A DNA stretch of 64,000 nt. Origin: Georgenia subflava. Its GTDB lineage: Bacteria > Actinomycetota > Actinomycetes > Actinomycetales > Actinomycetaceae. The notes beneath the pieces are model-generated. The model was not told the DNA's origin. It ran no database searches and worked only from the letters and a program-made list of their open reading frames with translations. This document shows, one piece after another, positions 1-7,911 of this stretch; within the stretch, counting starts at the first letter, position 1, and every line of letters begins with the position of its first letter. The position numbers and the translations under genes were made by a program. The stretch covers positions 496,001 through 560,000 of the forward strand of contig NZ_VUKD01000004.1 of the NCBI RefSeq assembly GCF_009193155.1, in the 5' to 3' direction.

Positions 1-32
1 TCTCTCCCGCTCCCGCTGCCACAAGAGGCAGG

Positions 33-1088
33 TCAGGGGACGCGGTCGACCTCGTGGAGCAGGGCGGAGACGTGCAGGTCGCGCGGGGTGACGAAGTTGG
101 CGTTCGTGGAGAACAGCGACCGCAGCGCGCCGACCGGGTCGATCGCCGACTCCATCACGGCCCCGCCGGGCTGCCTCGCCCGCGCGGCGGCCGCACCGAG
201 GGCGGCCGCGGCCGCGGCGATCTCCTCGTCGGTGACCTCCGGGAGCACCGCCTCGACCTCGAGCACCGCGCCGGCAGGGGCGACGGCGGAGCCCTCCTCC
301 GCCACGAAGTACCGGGCGAGGAGCTCGTCCACCTCGTACTCGGCGCGCTCGGCGACCGCGGCGGGGTCGGCGGTGGCGCCCGCCACCGGGGCCGACTCGG
401 GCAGCGGCCTGGTCTCGAGCCACTCCATCAGCACCACCCCGTCGCCCGGCCCGGCGGGGACAGCCGCTGCCTCCGGGACGGCCCCGGGCGCAGTCGTCGC
501 CTCCGGAACCGCACCTCCCGGCAAGGCCGCCGCCTCTGGCGCAGCCCCGGGCGCGGCGGCGGCCTCGGGTACGGCAGCTCCCGGCACGGCCGCCGCCCCG
601 GGTACTCCGGGGACGAGGTCGAGCCCTGCCTCGCGGTAGCACCGGTAGACGTACTCCGAGCAGATCATCAGGTCGGTGCCCCGGTCCACGAGGGCGTTGA
701 GCAGCTCCGCGGCGGCCTCGAGGATGCGCCGCAGCGCCCGGCGGAACAGGGCGTTGTCGATCGGGACGCGCCGGGTCAGGCACAGGCCCGCGAGCAGGAG
801 GATCTGCTGGTAGGCGTACGGGACGCCGTCGTCGAGGTAGGCGCGGGCGCGGGCGACGGCGGCACCGGTGTCCGCGTCCTCGGCCCGCATGACGATCACC
901 GCCTGCGCGCCCTCGGCGGCCCTCGCGATCAGCGACACGTCGAGCCCGTGCGCCGCCGCCTCGGCCTGGTCGGTCGCGCTCAGCGCGATGGCCGCGTGGT
1001 TGACCTCGCCGCCGTCCAGGAACCGGATCGCCCGCGAGAGGAACCCGTGGCCCCGGTAGAGCAGCACGTCACCAGCAGTTACGTCCAT
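33..1088 (-). CDS. YiiX/YebB-like permuted papain-fold (NlpC/P60) hydrolase
   Basis: Predicted 351-aa cysteine hydrolase of the permuted NlpC/P60 (YiiX-like, DUF830) group. The N-terminus MDVTAGDVLLYRG starts the typical 'GD-hLh' strand; the probable catalytic His is H31 in VNHAAIAL and the nucleophile C143 in MICSEYVYRCY, which is the circularly permuted order. The family C-terminal signature is also present (FVTPRDLHVS). Between them, residues about 160-217 form an Ala/Pro/Gly-rich, quasi-repetitive insert that looks unstructured. No signal peptide is evident, so it is probably cytoplasmic. I chose the ATG at 1088 because it has a GGTGAGGT-like RBS and begins the conserved domain; an in-frame extension to 1289 only reads through a tandem repeat. 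It is divergent from a trypsin-like protease. Substrate unknown (peptide amide or lipid ester). Confidence 0.8.
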   Translation of the reverse strand: MDVTAGDVLLYRGHGFLSRAIRFLDGGEVNHAAIALSATDQAEAAAHGLDVSLIARAAEGAQAVIVMRAEDADTGAAVARARAYLDDGVPYAYQQILLLAGLCLTRRVPIDNALFRRALRRILEAAAELLNALVDRGTDLMICSEYVYRCYREAGLDLVPGVPGAAAVPGAAVPEAAAAPGAAPEAAALPGGAVPEATTAPGAVPEAAAVPAGPGDGVVLMEWLETRPLPESAPVAGATADPAAVAERAEYEVDELLARYFVAEEGSAVAPAGAVLEVEAVLPEVTDEEIAAAAAALGAAAARARQPGGAVMESAIDPVGALRSLFSTNANFVTPRDLHVSALLHEVDRVP

Positions 1089-1402
1089 GACGACCTCACC
1101 AGTCCCCAGTTGCGCCGACGCGGCGAACGTTAGTCCTCCGCCCCCGGGGGCGAAAGGGTTCGTCCGGTCGGTACCGGAAGGGTTCGTCCGGTCGGTACCG
1201 AAAGGGTTCGTCCGGTCGGTACCGGAAGGGTTCGTCCGGTCGGTACCGGAAAATACCGGCCTGGTCACGGCGAGCGTTCCTGAGGACACTGGTGGCCGGG
1301 ACCCCCGACGGCGGAGGCGGCCATGGTCCGGAACGCGCGACGGCTCAGCCGCCGGTGCGCTCGTGCGACCGGCGACGGGATCCGGAGCGCGGGGCGCCGG
1401 CG
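1089..1402. other. 314-bp divergent intergenic region
   Basis: Spacer between the start codons of the YiiX-like hydrolase (leftward) and the trypsin-like protease (rightward). It holds the four-copy 24-bp tandem repeat at 1156-1251 and must contain both promoters. A GTG-initiated extension of the protease to 1292 is open but does not look like conserved protein. No RNA gene was recognised. Confidence 0.7.
1156..1251. repeat. 24-bp tandem repeat, four copies
   Basis: Four head-to-tail copies of a 24-bp unit starting GGGTTCGTCCGGTCGG. Copy 2 differs by one base near its end; the others are identical. Each unit carries the 8-bp palindrome CGGTACCG. The period is eight codons, so the reverse strand stays open and encodes an eight-residue repeat (GTDRTNP plus S/F), but this lies upstream of the likely start of the YiiX-like gene. 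It could be an array of protein-binding sites spaced just over two helical turns apart. Confidence 0.95.
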
Positions 1403-2989
1403 ATGAGGGCGCCCGAGGAGCTCAGCCGGTCGTGGCCGGAGACCGCCCGCGCGCTGGAGGTGGCGCTGGAGGAGCGTGACGAGGACGGCGCGGCCCGGCT
1501 GGTCGGCGCGCTGGTCGCCCGCCTCGACGGCGCCGAGGACGCGGGGACCGCCCCCGAGGCTCTCGACCTGCTCGAGCTGCTGCGCCGCCACCGGCGCCTC
1601 GCGCTCGTCGAGCGGCTGGCCGAGGCGCTGCTGCGCACCGACGCGCCGCCGCCGGCCGTGCACCGTCACTACGCGCAGGCCCTCATCGAGCGCGGTGCGC
1701 TCTCCGCCGCCGTCGCCGTGCTCGACGAGCTCGTCCGGGGGAGCGACCCGGCCGAGGTGGCGGAGGCGCGCGGCCTCCTCGGTCGTGCGCACAAGGAGAT
1801 CTTCCTGACGCTGGCCTCGCCGCTGCGGCGGCGGGCGGCGCTGGAGCGGGCGCTCGAGGCGTACGGGTCGGTCTACCGGGCGGACCCCACGCGACTGTGG
1901 CACGGGACCAACACCGCCGCCCTCCTTCTCCGGGCCGCCCGCGAGGCCTGCCCGGTCGCCGGGGTCGACGACCCGCAGGCCGCCGGTCTGGCCATCGCCG
2001 CGGACGTCGCCGGGCGCGTGGCCGCGGGCGGGGGCGGCAGCTGGGCCTGGGCCATCGGCATCGAGTCCGCCGTCGCCCTCGGGCGCATCGACGACGCGCT
2101 GGCCCTGCTGAGGGACCAGGCGCAGGACGCCGGCGCCTTCGCCCTCGCGAGCCTGCGCCGCCAGCTCGTCAGAGTCTGGGAGCTGCGGCCCGACAGCCCG
2201 CCGGGCTCGCTGCTGCTGCCCCCGCTGGAGGCGCTGCTGCTGACCAAGCAGGGCGCCGAGCTCAGCCTCACGGCCGCTGCGCCGACCTCCGGCGCCGGGT
2301 TCGAGAAGGTCTTCGGAGCCGAGGGCGCCCAGACGCAGGCCTGGTTCGAGGACCTGCTGCGCCGCTGCCGGGCCGTCGCGCGCATCGACGGGCCGTACGC
2401 GCGCCCGGTCGGCACCGGGTTCCTGCTGCGCGGCGCCGACCTGCACCCGGCGCTGCCCGCGGTCGTGCTCGTGACCAACGCGCACGTGGTGCCCGACGCC
2501 GTCGCCCCCGAGGACGCCGTCGTGACCTTCCTCGGGCTCGGCACGCCGCTGCCCGGACTGGTCGTGCGCCGGCTGCTCTGGAGCTCGCCGGCCGGGAAGC
2601 TCGACACGGCGGTGCTCGAGATCGACCCGCCGTCCGGCGTGGACGTGAACCCCGTCGCCACCCGTATGCCTCCGCTGGGGGCCAGCCCACCGAGCCGGGT
2701 CTACGTGGTCGGCCACCCGATGGGATCCGGCGCCGTCCGGGTCACGATCCGCGACAACGACCTCCTCGACCACGACGACACCATGGTCCACTACCGCGCG
2801 CCGACGGAGCCGGGCAGCTCCGGCAGCCCGGTCTTCGACGACCGCTGGCGTGTGCTCGCCGTGCACCACCGTGGTCTGGACGCCATGCCCCGGCTGCACG
2901 GGTCCGGCGTGTATCCCGCCAACGAGGGGGTCCAGCTCGGCCGGATCCGGGCCGACATGGCGGCCGAGCTGCCGCGCGGCGAGGGGTGA
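1403..2989 (+). CDS. Trypsin-like serine protease with N-terminal helical-repeat (TRAFs-binding-like) region
   Basis: Predicted 528-aa cytoplasmic protease. Residues about 1-330 are all-helical and TPR-like, including a segment (YRADPTRLWHGTNTAALLL...WAWAIGIESA) resembling the MAP3K TRAFs-binding/DUF4071 solenoid. Residues about 335-515 form a chymotrypsin-fold peptidase with His361 (TNAHVV), Asp401 (KLDTAVLEID) and Ser473 (GSSGSP). There is no signal peptide or membrane segment, so it probably acts on an intracellular target, with the solenoid as a sensor or partner-binding part. I chose ATG 1403 because homology-like sequence starts there; upstream GTG codons are in frame. The last codons fall in a 57-bp imperfect tandem duplication. 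Confidence 0.85.
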   Translation: MRAPEELSRSWPETARALEVALEERDEDGAARLVGALVARLDGAEDAGTAPEALDLLELLRRHRRLALVERLAEALLRTDAPPPAVHRHYAQALIERGALSAAVAVLDELVRGSDPAEVAEARGLLGRAHKEIFLTLASPLRRRAALERALEAYGSVYRADPTRLWHGTNTAALLLRAAREACPVAGVDDPQAAGLAIAADVAGRVAAGGGGSWAWAIGIESAVALGRIDDALALLRDQAQDAGAFALASLRRQLVRVWELRPDSPPGSLLLPPLEALLLTKQGAELSLTAAAPTSGAGFEKVFGAEGAQTQAWFEDLLRRCRAVARIDGPYARPVGTGFLLRGADLHPALPAVVLVTNAHVVPDAVAPEDAVVTFLGLGTPLPGLVVRRLLWSSPAGKLDTAVLEIDPPSGVDVNPVATRMPPLGASPPSRVYVVGHPMGSGAVRVTIRDNDLLDHDDTMVHYRAPTEPGSSGSPVFDDRWRVLAVHHRGLDAMPRLHGSGVYPANEGVQLGRIRADMAAELPRGEG

Positions 2990-3070
2990 GCGGCACCGGT
3001 CGCAGCCGGCGGCCTGGCCGCCGAGCTGCCGGGCGGCGAGGGGGGAACGCGAACCGGTCGCAGCCGACGG
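2961..3070. repeat. Imperfect 57-bp tandem duplication across the protease stop codon
   Basis: Bases 2961-3012 recur at 3016-3070 with an offset of 57-58 bp and a handful of mismatches (shared blocks CCGAGCTGCCG, GGCGAGGGG and ACCGGTCGCAGCC). The first copy contains the last codons and stop (2987-2989) of the protease gene; the second is non-coding. It is one of several stop-spanning duplications in this window. Confidence 0.85.
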
Positions 3071-3187
3071 GCCGCGGGGCTGGGGCGGCGTCAGTCGGTC
3101 CTGACGATCGGCGGCCCTCCTGCCGGAGGGCGTCCTCGCGACGAGCAGGTGGACGGGGGTGCTCGCTCGGCACCCGACCGGCTCGCC

Positions 3188-3622
3188 TCAGGATGGTGGC
3201 TGGGTGGCCATGTCGGGGAAGAGGCGCCGGGCCGCCTCGGCGTGCCGGCGGCGCACCTCGTCCTCCTGGCCCGGCGCGGGCAGGGCCTCGAGTCCTGCGG
3301 TGTCCCGGGGTGCGTCGTCGGCCATGGTCATCGCCGCCAGTGCCCGACCGTTCGTGGCTGCCGTGGCGTTCTTCTTGGCACTGGCCTCGGCCTTCTTGAC
3401 CCGCTCGCTCTGCACGCTCACCCCGAAGATCGCGCCGGCACCGGCGAACGCGACCGCCTGCACCGAGGCGAACACGAACGTCAGCCGTGTCCAGCGCGCC
3501 TCCTCGGCGCCGAGATTGAGCAGCAGGACGATCACGAAGACGACCCAGGCGATGACGACGACCACCGCGACGGCCATCGGGACACCGGCCAGGCCGCTGC
3601 GCGTCTGCTTCTCGTCGGCCAT
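3188..3622 (-). CDS. Small two-helix membrane protein
   Basis: 144-aa protein of unknown function. Two hydrophobic segments are clear: about residues 14-36 (PMAVAVVVVIAWVVFVIVLL) and 50-70 (VFASVQAVAFAGAGAIFGVS). They are followed by a charged C-terminal tail (SERVKKAEASAKKN...) that should be cytoplasmic. Start ATG 3622 has a GGAGGGCAG RBS; a longer frame upstream is not protein-like. It is convergent with the protease gene and divergent from the PRC-barrel gene. No domain recognised. Confidence 0.75.
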   Translation of the reverse strand: MADEKQTRSGLAGVPMAVAVVVVIAWVVFVIVLLLNLGAEEARWTRLTFVFASVQAVAFAGAGAIFGVSVQSERVKKAEASAKKNATAATNGRALAAMTMADDAPRDTAGLEALPAPGQEDEVRRRHAEAARRLFPDMATQPPS

Positions 3623-3824
3623 CGCACTGCCCTCCGGGCTCGTCGGCTCTTGCCAGCGCATCCTGCTCGCACCGTCCGGCGCGGTCAACGGCTCGCAGCG
3701 CGCTCGGACCGTCGCGCCGGCCCCGGCACAGCTCCGGGGCCACCGCGATTGCGCCGTCGCCGGACCGGGCGGATGGTGGGTGGACGAGCGGTGCACCCGC
3801 CCGAGCCGAACCGAGGAGGGCACG

Positions 3825-4214
3825 ATGAGCGCCACGTGGGACGCCTGGCAGTACCGGGAAGACCTGACCGACAGCTCCGCCGGCGAGTCGGTCGTCGGGT
3901 ACACCGTGCACGCCACCGACGGCGAGATCGGGAAGGTGGACGAGGAGACCGGCGACGTCGGCGCGGCCGGCGTCGTCGTCGACACCGGGCCGTGGATCTT
4001 CGGCCGCCGGGTGCTGCTCCCGGCCGGCACGGTGCAGCGTGTCGACCGCGACGCGGAGGAGCTCTACGTCGATCTCACCAAGGACCAGGTCAAGGGCTCG
4101 CCCGAGCTGCCCGAAGGGATCGACCACACCGACACCGCGTACCGCGAGCGGCTCGGCGGCTACTACGGCGGCGTGTACGGACTGCCGCCGGGCACCGTCA
4201 ACCCCGCTGTCTGA
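3825..4214 (+). CDS. PRC-barrel domain protein
   Basis: 129-aa soluble protein dominated by one PRC-barrel. Residues 22-80 carry the typical pattern VVGYTVHATDGEIGKV...VVVDTGPWIFGRRVLLPAG, then acidic residues and a Tyr/Gly-rich tail (GGYYGGVYG). Stand-alone PRC-barrel proteins are common in actinobacteria and often linked to stress or RNA metabolism, but the role of this one is unknown. ATG 3825 has a GAGGAGGG RBS. The C-terminal codons NPAV and stop lie in a 19-bp tandem repeat that continues downstream. Confidence 0.85.
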   Translation: MSATWDAWQYREDLTDSSAGESVVGYTVHATDGEIGKVDEETGDVGAAGVVVDTGPWIFGRRVLLPAGTVQRVDRDAEELYVDLTKDQVKGSPELPEGIDHTDTAYRERLGGYYGGVYGLPPGTVNPAV

Positions 4215-4261
4215 GAGCCAACCCGCTGTCTGAGAGCCAACCCCCGCTGTCTGAAAGCCGA
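4203..4261. repeat. 19-21-bp tandem repeat across the PRC-barrel stop codon
   Basis: Three consecutive units (4203-4221, 4222-4240, 4241-4261), each containing CCCGCTGTCTGA followed by GAGAGCC or AAAGCC. The TGA of the first unit (4212-4214) is the stop codon of the PRC-barrel gene, so the stop and its context are copied downstream. Confidence 0.95.
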
Positions 4262-4279
4262 CCCGCTGACCGCCAGCAT

Positions 4280-4295
4280 TCGAACGGCTGTACGA
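4280..4295 (+). promoter_or_regulatory. Probable LexA (SOS) box with embedded -10
   Basis: The 16-bp sequence TCGAACGGCTGTACGA matches the actinobacterial LexA palindrome TCGAAC-N4-GTTYGA at 11 of 12 half-site positions (one T-to-A change). The hexamer TACGAT (4291-4296) overlaps its right half and sits 6 bp before the GTG start of the next gene, as expected for a leaderless, LexA-repressed promoter. Confidence 0.65.
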
Positions 4296-4302
4296 TGCTG
4301 AT

Positions 4303-4566
4303 GTGGTTCTCGGAGCGGACGGGGTGGCCCCGTGGTGGGCCGGGCGGCAGCGCATTCTCAACGCGCGCGGCGTCCCGCCGCGCTTCACGCGGGGTGCCGC
4401 GCCGATCCCGGTGACCGCGCGGGTCTGCTGGTCCGACGACGGCGAGGAACGGCTCCAGGCCACGGCGACGGCGTGGACCGTGCCGCTGGTCCTGGTGGAG
4501 ATCGCCGACCCGCGCTCGGCGTTCCGCGGCGTCTGGCTGCCGGCCGGGGACGTCCGACGGCGGTAG
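4303..4566 (+). CDS. 87-aa hypothetical protein, probably SOS-induced
   Basis: Small soluble protein of unknown function (VLGADGVAPWWAGRQRILN...VWLPAGDVRRR). It is basic at both ends and has a central beta-rich stretch (PVTARVCWSDDGEERLQATATAW). Start is GTG 4303; no Shine-Dalgarno precedes it, fitting a leaderless transcript from the TACGAT hexamer 6 bp upstream. A near-consensus LexA box overlaps that hexamer, so induction by DNA damage is likely. I recognise no domain. Its composition matches neighbouring genes, giving no sign of recent transfer. Confidence 0.65.
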   Translation: MVLGADGVAPWWAGRQRILNARGVPPRFTRGAAPIPVTARVCWSDDGEERLQATATAWTVPLVLVEIADPRSAFRGVWLPAGDVRRR

Positions 4567-4637
4567 GGCGGCCGGCGTCGGCGGAGCGGCAGTGCCGCCA
4601 GGCCGCGGCGAGCGATCGACGACGCGGCGGCGGAGCG

Positions 4638-5558
4638 TCAGAGCTCGGCGAGCCGGGGGAGCAGGGTGGCCATGTCGTCGAGCATGTCGGCGGCGCGCAC
4701 CACGTAGCGGGTGATGCCCCAGCGTCGCTTGTGCTCGGTCACGGCGGCGACGATCTCGTCCTCGGTGCCGGCGAGCACGTACGGCACGGTCAGCAGGTCC
4801 GCCTCGCTGAGCCCGATCTCCGTGGCGAGGTCGCGCACGGCCGCGCCGGCGTCGTCGGTGACGACGAGGAGCTGGACGAGCGCCTCGAGCTCCGGCCCGT
4901 GGTCCCGGCCGGCGGCCCCCTCGGCGACGAGCCCCACCTGGGCGTCGACGTCCTCGGGCCGCCAGCGCACCGTGTGGTTGTGGCCGTCGGGCAGGGTGCG
5001 GCCCAGGCCCGAGAGACCTACGACGTCGGCCCGGGCACCGGCGAAGCGAAGCAGCCTCGAGTTGGAGGTGCCGATCGTCAGCGGGATGCGGTCCTGCACC
5101 GGCCGCGGCGCGGCGAGCGTCGCACCGCGGGCGACCACCGGACCGTCCGCGTCCACGCTCTCCCCGGCGAGCAGCGCCTGCACCGCCTCGACCACCGCGA
5201 TGCAACGCTCGACCCGCCCGGCGACGTCCGGGCGTTCGCGCCCGACCGCCCGCCACTCCGCCGGGGTGTGGCCCGCGCCCAGGCCCAGCCGGGCGCGGCC
5301 GCCGGAGACGACGTCGAGGGTGGCGACGTCGGCGGCGATGTGCGCGGGCTCGCGGACCCCGCCGTTGGTGACGTAGGAGCCGAGCCCGATGCGCTCGGTG
5401 ACGGCGCCGGCCGCGGCGAGGGCGACGAACGGGGCCGCCGACGCCCCGGGATGGTCCGCGGCCGTGAGGGCGTCGAAGCCGAGCTGCTCGGCGCGGCGGG
5501 CCAGGTCGAGCCAGGTGGCGGAGTCGGTGGTGCGTGCCTGCAGCGAGACGGAGACCAT
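4638..5558 (-). CDS. LLM-class F420-dependent oxidoreductase (TIGR03621-like)
   Basis: 306-aa TIM-barrel flavin/F420 oxidoreductase of the luciferase-like monooxygenase superfamily. It starts directly with the first strand (MVSVSLQARTTDSATWLDLARRAEQLGFDAL). It has the 'AADHPG' segment, ITERIGLGSYV-type second strand (VTERIGLGSYVTNGG), DVVSGGRARLGLGAGHTPAEW and the IPLTIGTSNSRLLRFAG segment near residue 160. Substrate is not predictable. Start ATG 5558; a TAGGGT -10-like hexamer lies at 5603-5608 upstream. It reads in the same direction as the M1 peptidase but with a 99-bp gap, so it may be a separate unit. Confidence 0.88.
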   Translation of the reverse strand: MVSVSLQARTTDSATWLDLARRAEQLGFDALTAADHPGASAAPFVALAAAGAVTERIGLGSYVTNGGVREPAHIAADVATLDVVSGGRARLGLGAGHTPAEWRAVGRERPDVAGRVERCIAVVEAVQALLAGESVDADGPVVARGATLAAPRPVQDRIPLTIGTSNSRLLRFAGARADVVGLSGLGRTLPDGHNHTVRWRPEDVDAQVGLVAEGAAGRDHGPELEALVQLLVVTDDAGAAVRDLATEIGLSEADLLTVPYVLAGTEDEIVAAVTEHKRRWGITRYVVRAADMLDDMATLLPRLAEL

Positions 5559-5657
5559 GCCTCACCCTGGCCCACGGGTGGCAGCGGGCGCAGGATCTTT
5601 TCACCCTAGAGCGGCCGTACCGCTCAGTACCGGCGCATCCGCCTCGACCCGGTGCGT

Positions 5658-7796
5658 TCAGCGACGGGCGCCCGTGAGGCTTTCCGGAGTGCGTGGTTCC
5701 TGGAGCTGGAGCACGGCCGCCCCTTCCGGTGACTCGGGCGGCACCGGCTCCACCTCCGGCAGTCCCGCGGGCTTGGCGGCGGTGAACAACCACTGCTCGA
5801 AGAGCTCGTCGAGCTGCTGCCCGGAGACCCGCTCGGCGTGCGCGATGAAGTCGTCGACCGAGACGTGCCCGCCGGCGTGGCTCCTTATCCACGTGCGCAG
5901 GGTGGTGAAGAAGGCCTCGTCGCCGACCTGCAGCCGCAGCGCGTGCAGCGTGCCGGCGCCGCGGAAGTAGACAGCGCCGTCGAACATGGCCTCGGGCCCG
6001 GGGTCACCGATGGTGACCTGCCAGAACGGGTCGTCGGCGGGGATGGCCACGAGCCCGTCGTAGATCTCCTGGGCGGTGATGACCCCCTCCTCCTCGGCCC
6101 ACAGCCACTCGGTGTAGGTCGCGAAGCCCTCGTTCAACCAGATGTGCTGCCACCGCTCGACGGTCAGGAGGTCCCCGACCCACTGGTGGGCCAGCTCGTG
6201 GACCACCACCGAGGTCCCGGAGAACTCGTCGGTGAAGAAGTCGCGCGCGTAGATCGGTCGGGTCTGGGTCTCCAGGGCGAACCCGAGCTCGGGGTAGTCG
6301 TCGACGATCGCGCCGGACGCCCGGAACGGGTACGGCCCGAAGAGCTCGCTCAGGAACGAGGTGACCTCGGGCTGCCGCGCGAGCGCCAGGTCGACGATCT
6401 CGCCGGGTGACGGCGGGAACAGGTCTGCGGGCCCGAAGGTCCAGTCGTTCGCGTTGCCCGGGCTGCCGGCGGGCGCGCCCAGGACCGACCAGCCGTCCGT
6501 CGTGTCGCCGTCCTCCTCGAAGGACGTCGTCCCCTCACCGGTGGAGACCTCGACGTCATCGACGAACAGACCGGGATAGGCCACGGTCTCGTCGCCGACG
6601 GTGCTGATCGCGACCTGGACGTCGCTCCCGGCGTACGCGCTCAGGTCGAGGGTCCACTGCTCGTACCCCGCGCTCTCCCCGGTCGCCGCCCACCACTGGC
6701 CTGTGGTGCCTGTGGGGTCGCACCCCTCGGCCGTGGGTGTGAGGTAGTGCTCGAGGAAGGGGTGGATCATCACCAGGTTCTGGCAGCTGAAGCCCACGTC
6801 CTGCCCGGCGTGCCCCTCGGCCGGGGGCAGGGTGGTCCAGTCGTCGGTGCCGGCCGGCGCCGCCTCCACCATCATGAAGTCCCAGCCGGGCTCCACCCGG
6901 CGGTCCACCCAGAAGCTGAGCGTCGCTCCGTCGGCGGGGACCGTCAGGGTCCGGCCCAGCCGTTTGTAGGCCAGGTCCGCACTCTGCGACAGCGCCGCCT
7001 GGTCCCCGGTCCGCGGGCCCGCCTGGACGTAGAGGTCGGGGTCGACGGCGTCCCAGTACCTGATGCCGTCCGCCCGGTACGCGCGAACGTCGAGCTCCCC
7101 GATCGCGAGGACGGTGAGGTAGGACGCCATCGGCTCCTTCGCGTGCCACTCCCAGGTGGTCCACCCGCGGCGGGTGTCCGTGTCCTCGAGCACGCCGTTG
7201 GACACAGCCTCCAGGCCCTCCGGGACCGTGACGCGGACGGTGTAGGACGCCTTGTCGATGGGGTGGTCGTTGACCGGGAACCAGGTCGCCGCCGCGTGCG
7301 GCTGGCCGACGGCGAGCGCGCCGTCGTCGGTGTGGATGAACCCGCTGACTCCGAGCGGGTCGGCACCTGCCATCTCCGGCACACCCGCGTACGTGACGAC
7401 GACGGCGAACCTCCGGTCGTCGCGCAGCGGGTGCCGGGGCGAGACGGTGAGCTCGTTGCCGTCCCGCTCCCAGGTGGCTCTCGAGCCGTTCACGCGGACC
7501 GACTCGACTTCCATGCCCTGGAGGTCCAGGTTGAAGCTGCGGAGGTCCTCGGTCGCCCGCGCCACGATCTTGGCCCGCCCGCGCAGGACGTCGGACGCCG
7601 GGTCGTAGCGCAGCCGGAGGTCGTAGTGGTCGACGTCGTAACCGCCGTTGCCGTCGAGCGGGAAGTAGGGATCCCCGATCCCCGGCGCACCCCGCTCGGG
7701 GTGGGACCTGTCACCGTGGGCCACCGCCGCCGGGGTGCCCAGAGCAAGTGTGAGCGTCGCGACGAGCGAGACGAGGGCAGCCTTCATTCGGTACAT
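5658..7796 (-). CDS. Secreted M1-family zinc metallopeptidase with inserted beta-sandwich domain
   Basis: 712-aa exported aminopeptidase-like enzyme. Signal peptide residues 1-26 (MYRMKAALVSLVATLTLALG...AVAHG). The N-terminal M1 beta domain covers about 45-240. The gluzincin core has HELAHQWVGD (H533, H537) and the third ligand E556 in WLNEGFATYTEW, with an LETQTRPIY stretch in the exopeptidase-motif position. Unusually, residues about 285-455 are an insertion resembling a MAM/immune-inhibitor-A-type beta-sandwich (WWAATGESAGYEQWTLDLSAY...FVDDVEVSTG) between the N domain and the catalytic domain. ATG 7796 has an AAGGGAG RBS. Likely role: extracellular peptide degradation. Confidence 0.9.
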   Translation of the reverse strand: MYRMKAALVSLVATLTLALGTPAAVAHGDRSHPERGAPGIGDPYFPLDGNGGYDVDHYDLRLRYDPASDVLRGRAKIVARATEDLRSFNLDLQGMEVESVRVNGSRATWERDGNELTVSPRHPLRDDRRFAVVVTYAGVPEMAGADPLGVSGFIHTDDGALAVGQPHAAATWFPVNDHPIDKASYTVRVTVPEGLEAVSNGVLEDTDTRRGWTTWEWHAKEPMASYLTVLAIGELDVRAYRADGIRYWDAVDPDLYVQAGPRTGDQAALSQSADLAYKRLGRTLTVPADGATLSFWVDRRVEPGWDFMMVEAAPAGTDDWTTLPPAEGHAGQDVGFSCQNLVMIHPFLEHYLTPTAEGCDPTGTTGQWWAATGESAGYEQWTLDLSAYAGSDVQVAISTVGDETVAYPGLFVDDVEVSTGEGTTSFEEDGDTTDGWSVLGAPAGSPGNANDWTFGPADLFPPSPGEIVDLALARQPEVTSFLSELFGPYPFRASGAIVDDYPELGFALETQTRPIYARDFFTDEFSGTSVVVHELAHQWVGDLLTVERWQHIWLNEGFATYTEWLWAEEEGVITAQEIYDGLVAIPADDPFWQVTIGDPGPEAMFDGAVYFRGAGTLHALRLQVGDEAFFTTLRTWIRSHAGGHVSVDDFIAHAERVSGQQLDELFEQWLFTAAKPAGLPEVEPVPPESPEGAAVLQLQEPRTPESLTGARR

Positions 7797-7851
7797 CGGT
7801 CGCTCCCTTGCGCCGGCGCCCCAGAACTTCTCAGCTGGTCCAACGGTAGAA

Positions 7852-7890
7852 CCGGGTCCCGGGCAGCCGCAAGGGTTGCCTGGGACCCGG
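7852..7890 (-). terminator. Hairpin terminator of the ABC-2 operon
   Basis: Inverted repeat with 14-bp arms, CCGGGTCCCGGGCA (7852-7865) and TGCCTGGGACCCGG (7877-7890), one G-T wobble and an 11-nt loop. It lies 22 bp past the permease stop (leftward operon) and before the M1 gene start. There is no U-tract, as is usual for high-GC actinobacteria. Confidence 0.65.
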
Positions 7891-7911
7891 CAGGCCGAGG
7901 TTCTCGGCCGA

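Noticed and set aside
1089-1289. N-terminal extension of the YiiX-like protein through the 24-bp repeat
   Set aside because: The extension is an eight-residue repeat with no family match, while ATG 1088 has a good RBS and begins the conserved domain.
3100-3187. Additional small gene downstream of the protease
   Set aside because: Open frames here read through the duplicated protease 3' end and the antisense of the small membrane protein; no RBS or plausible protein sequence.
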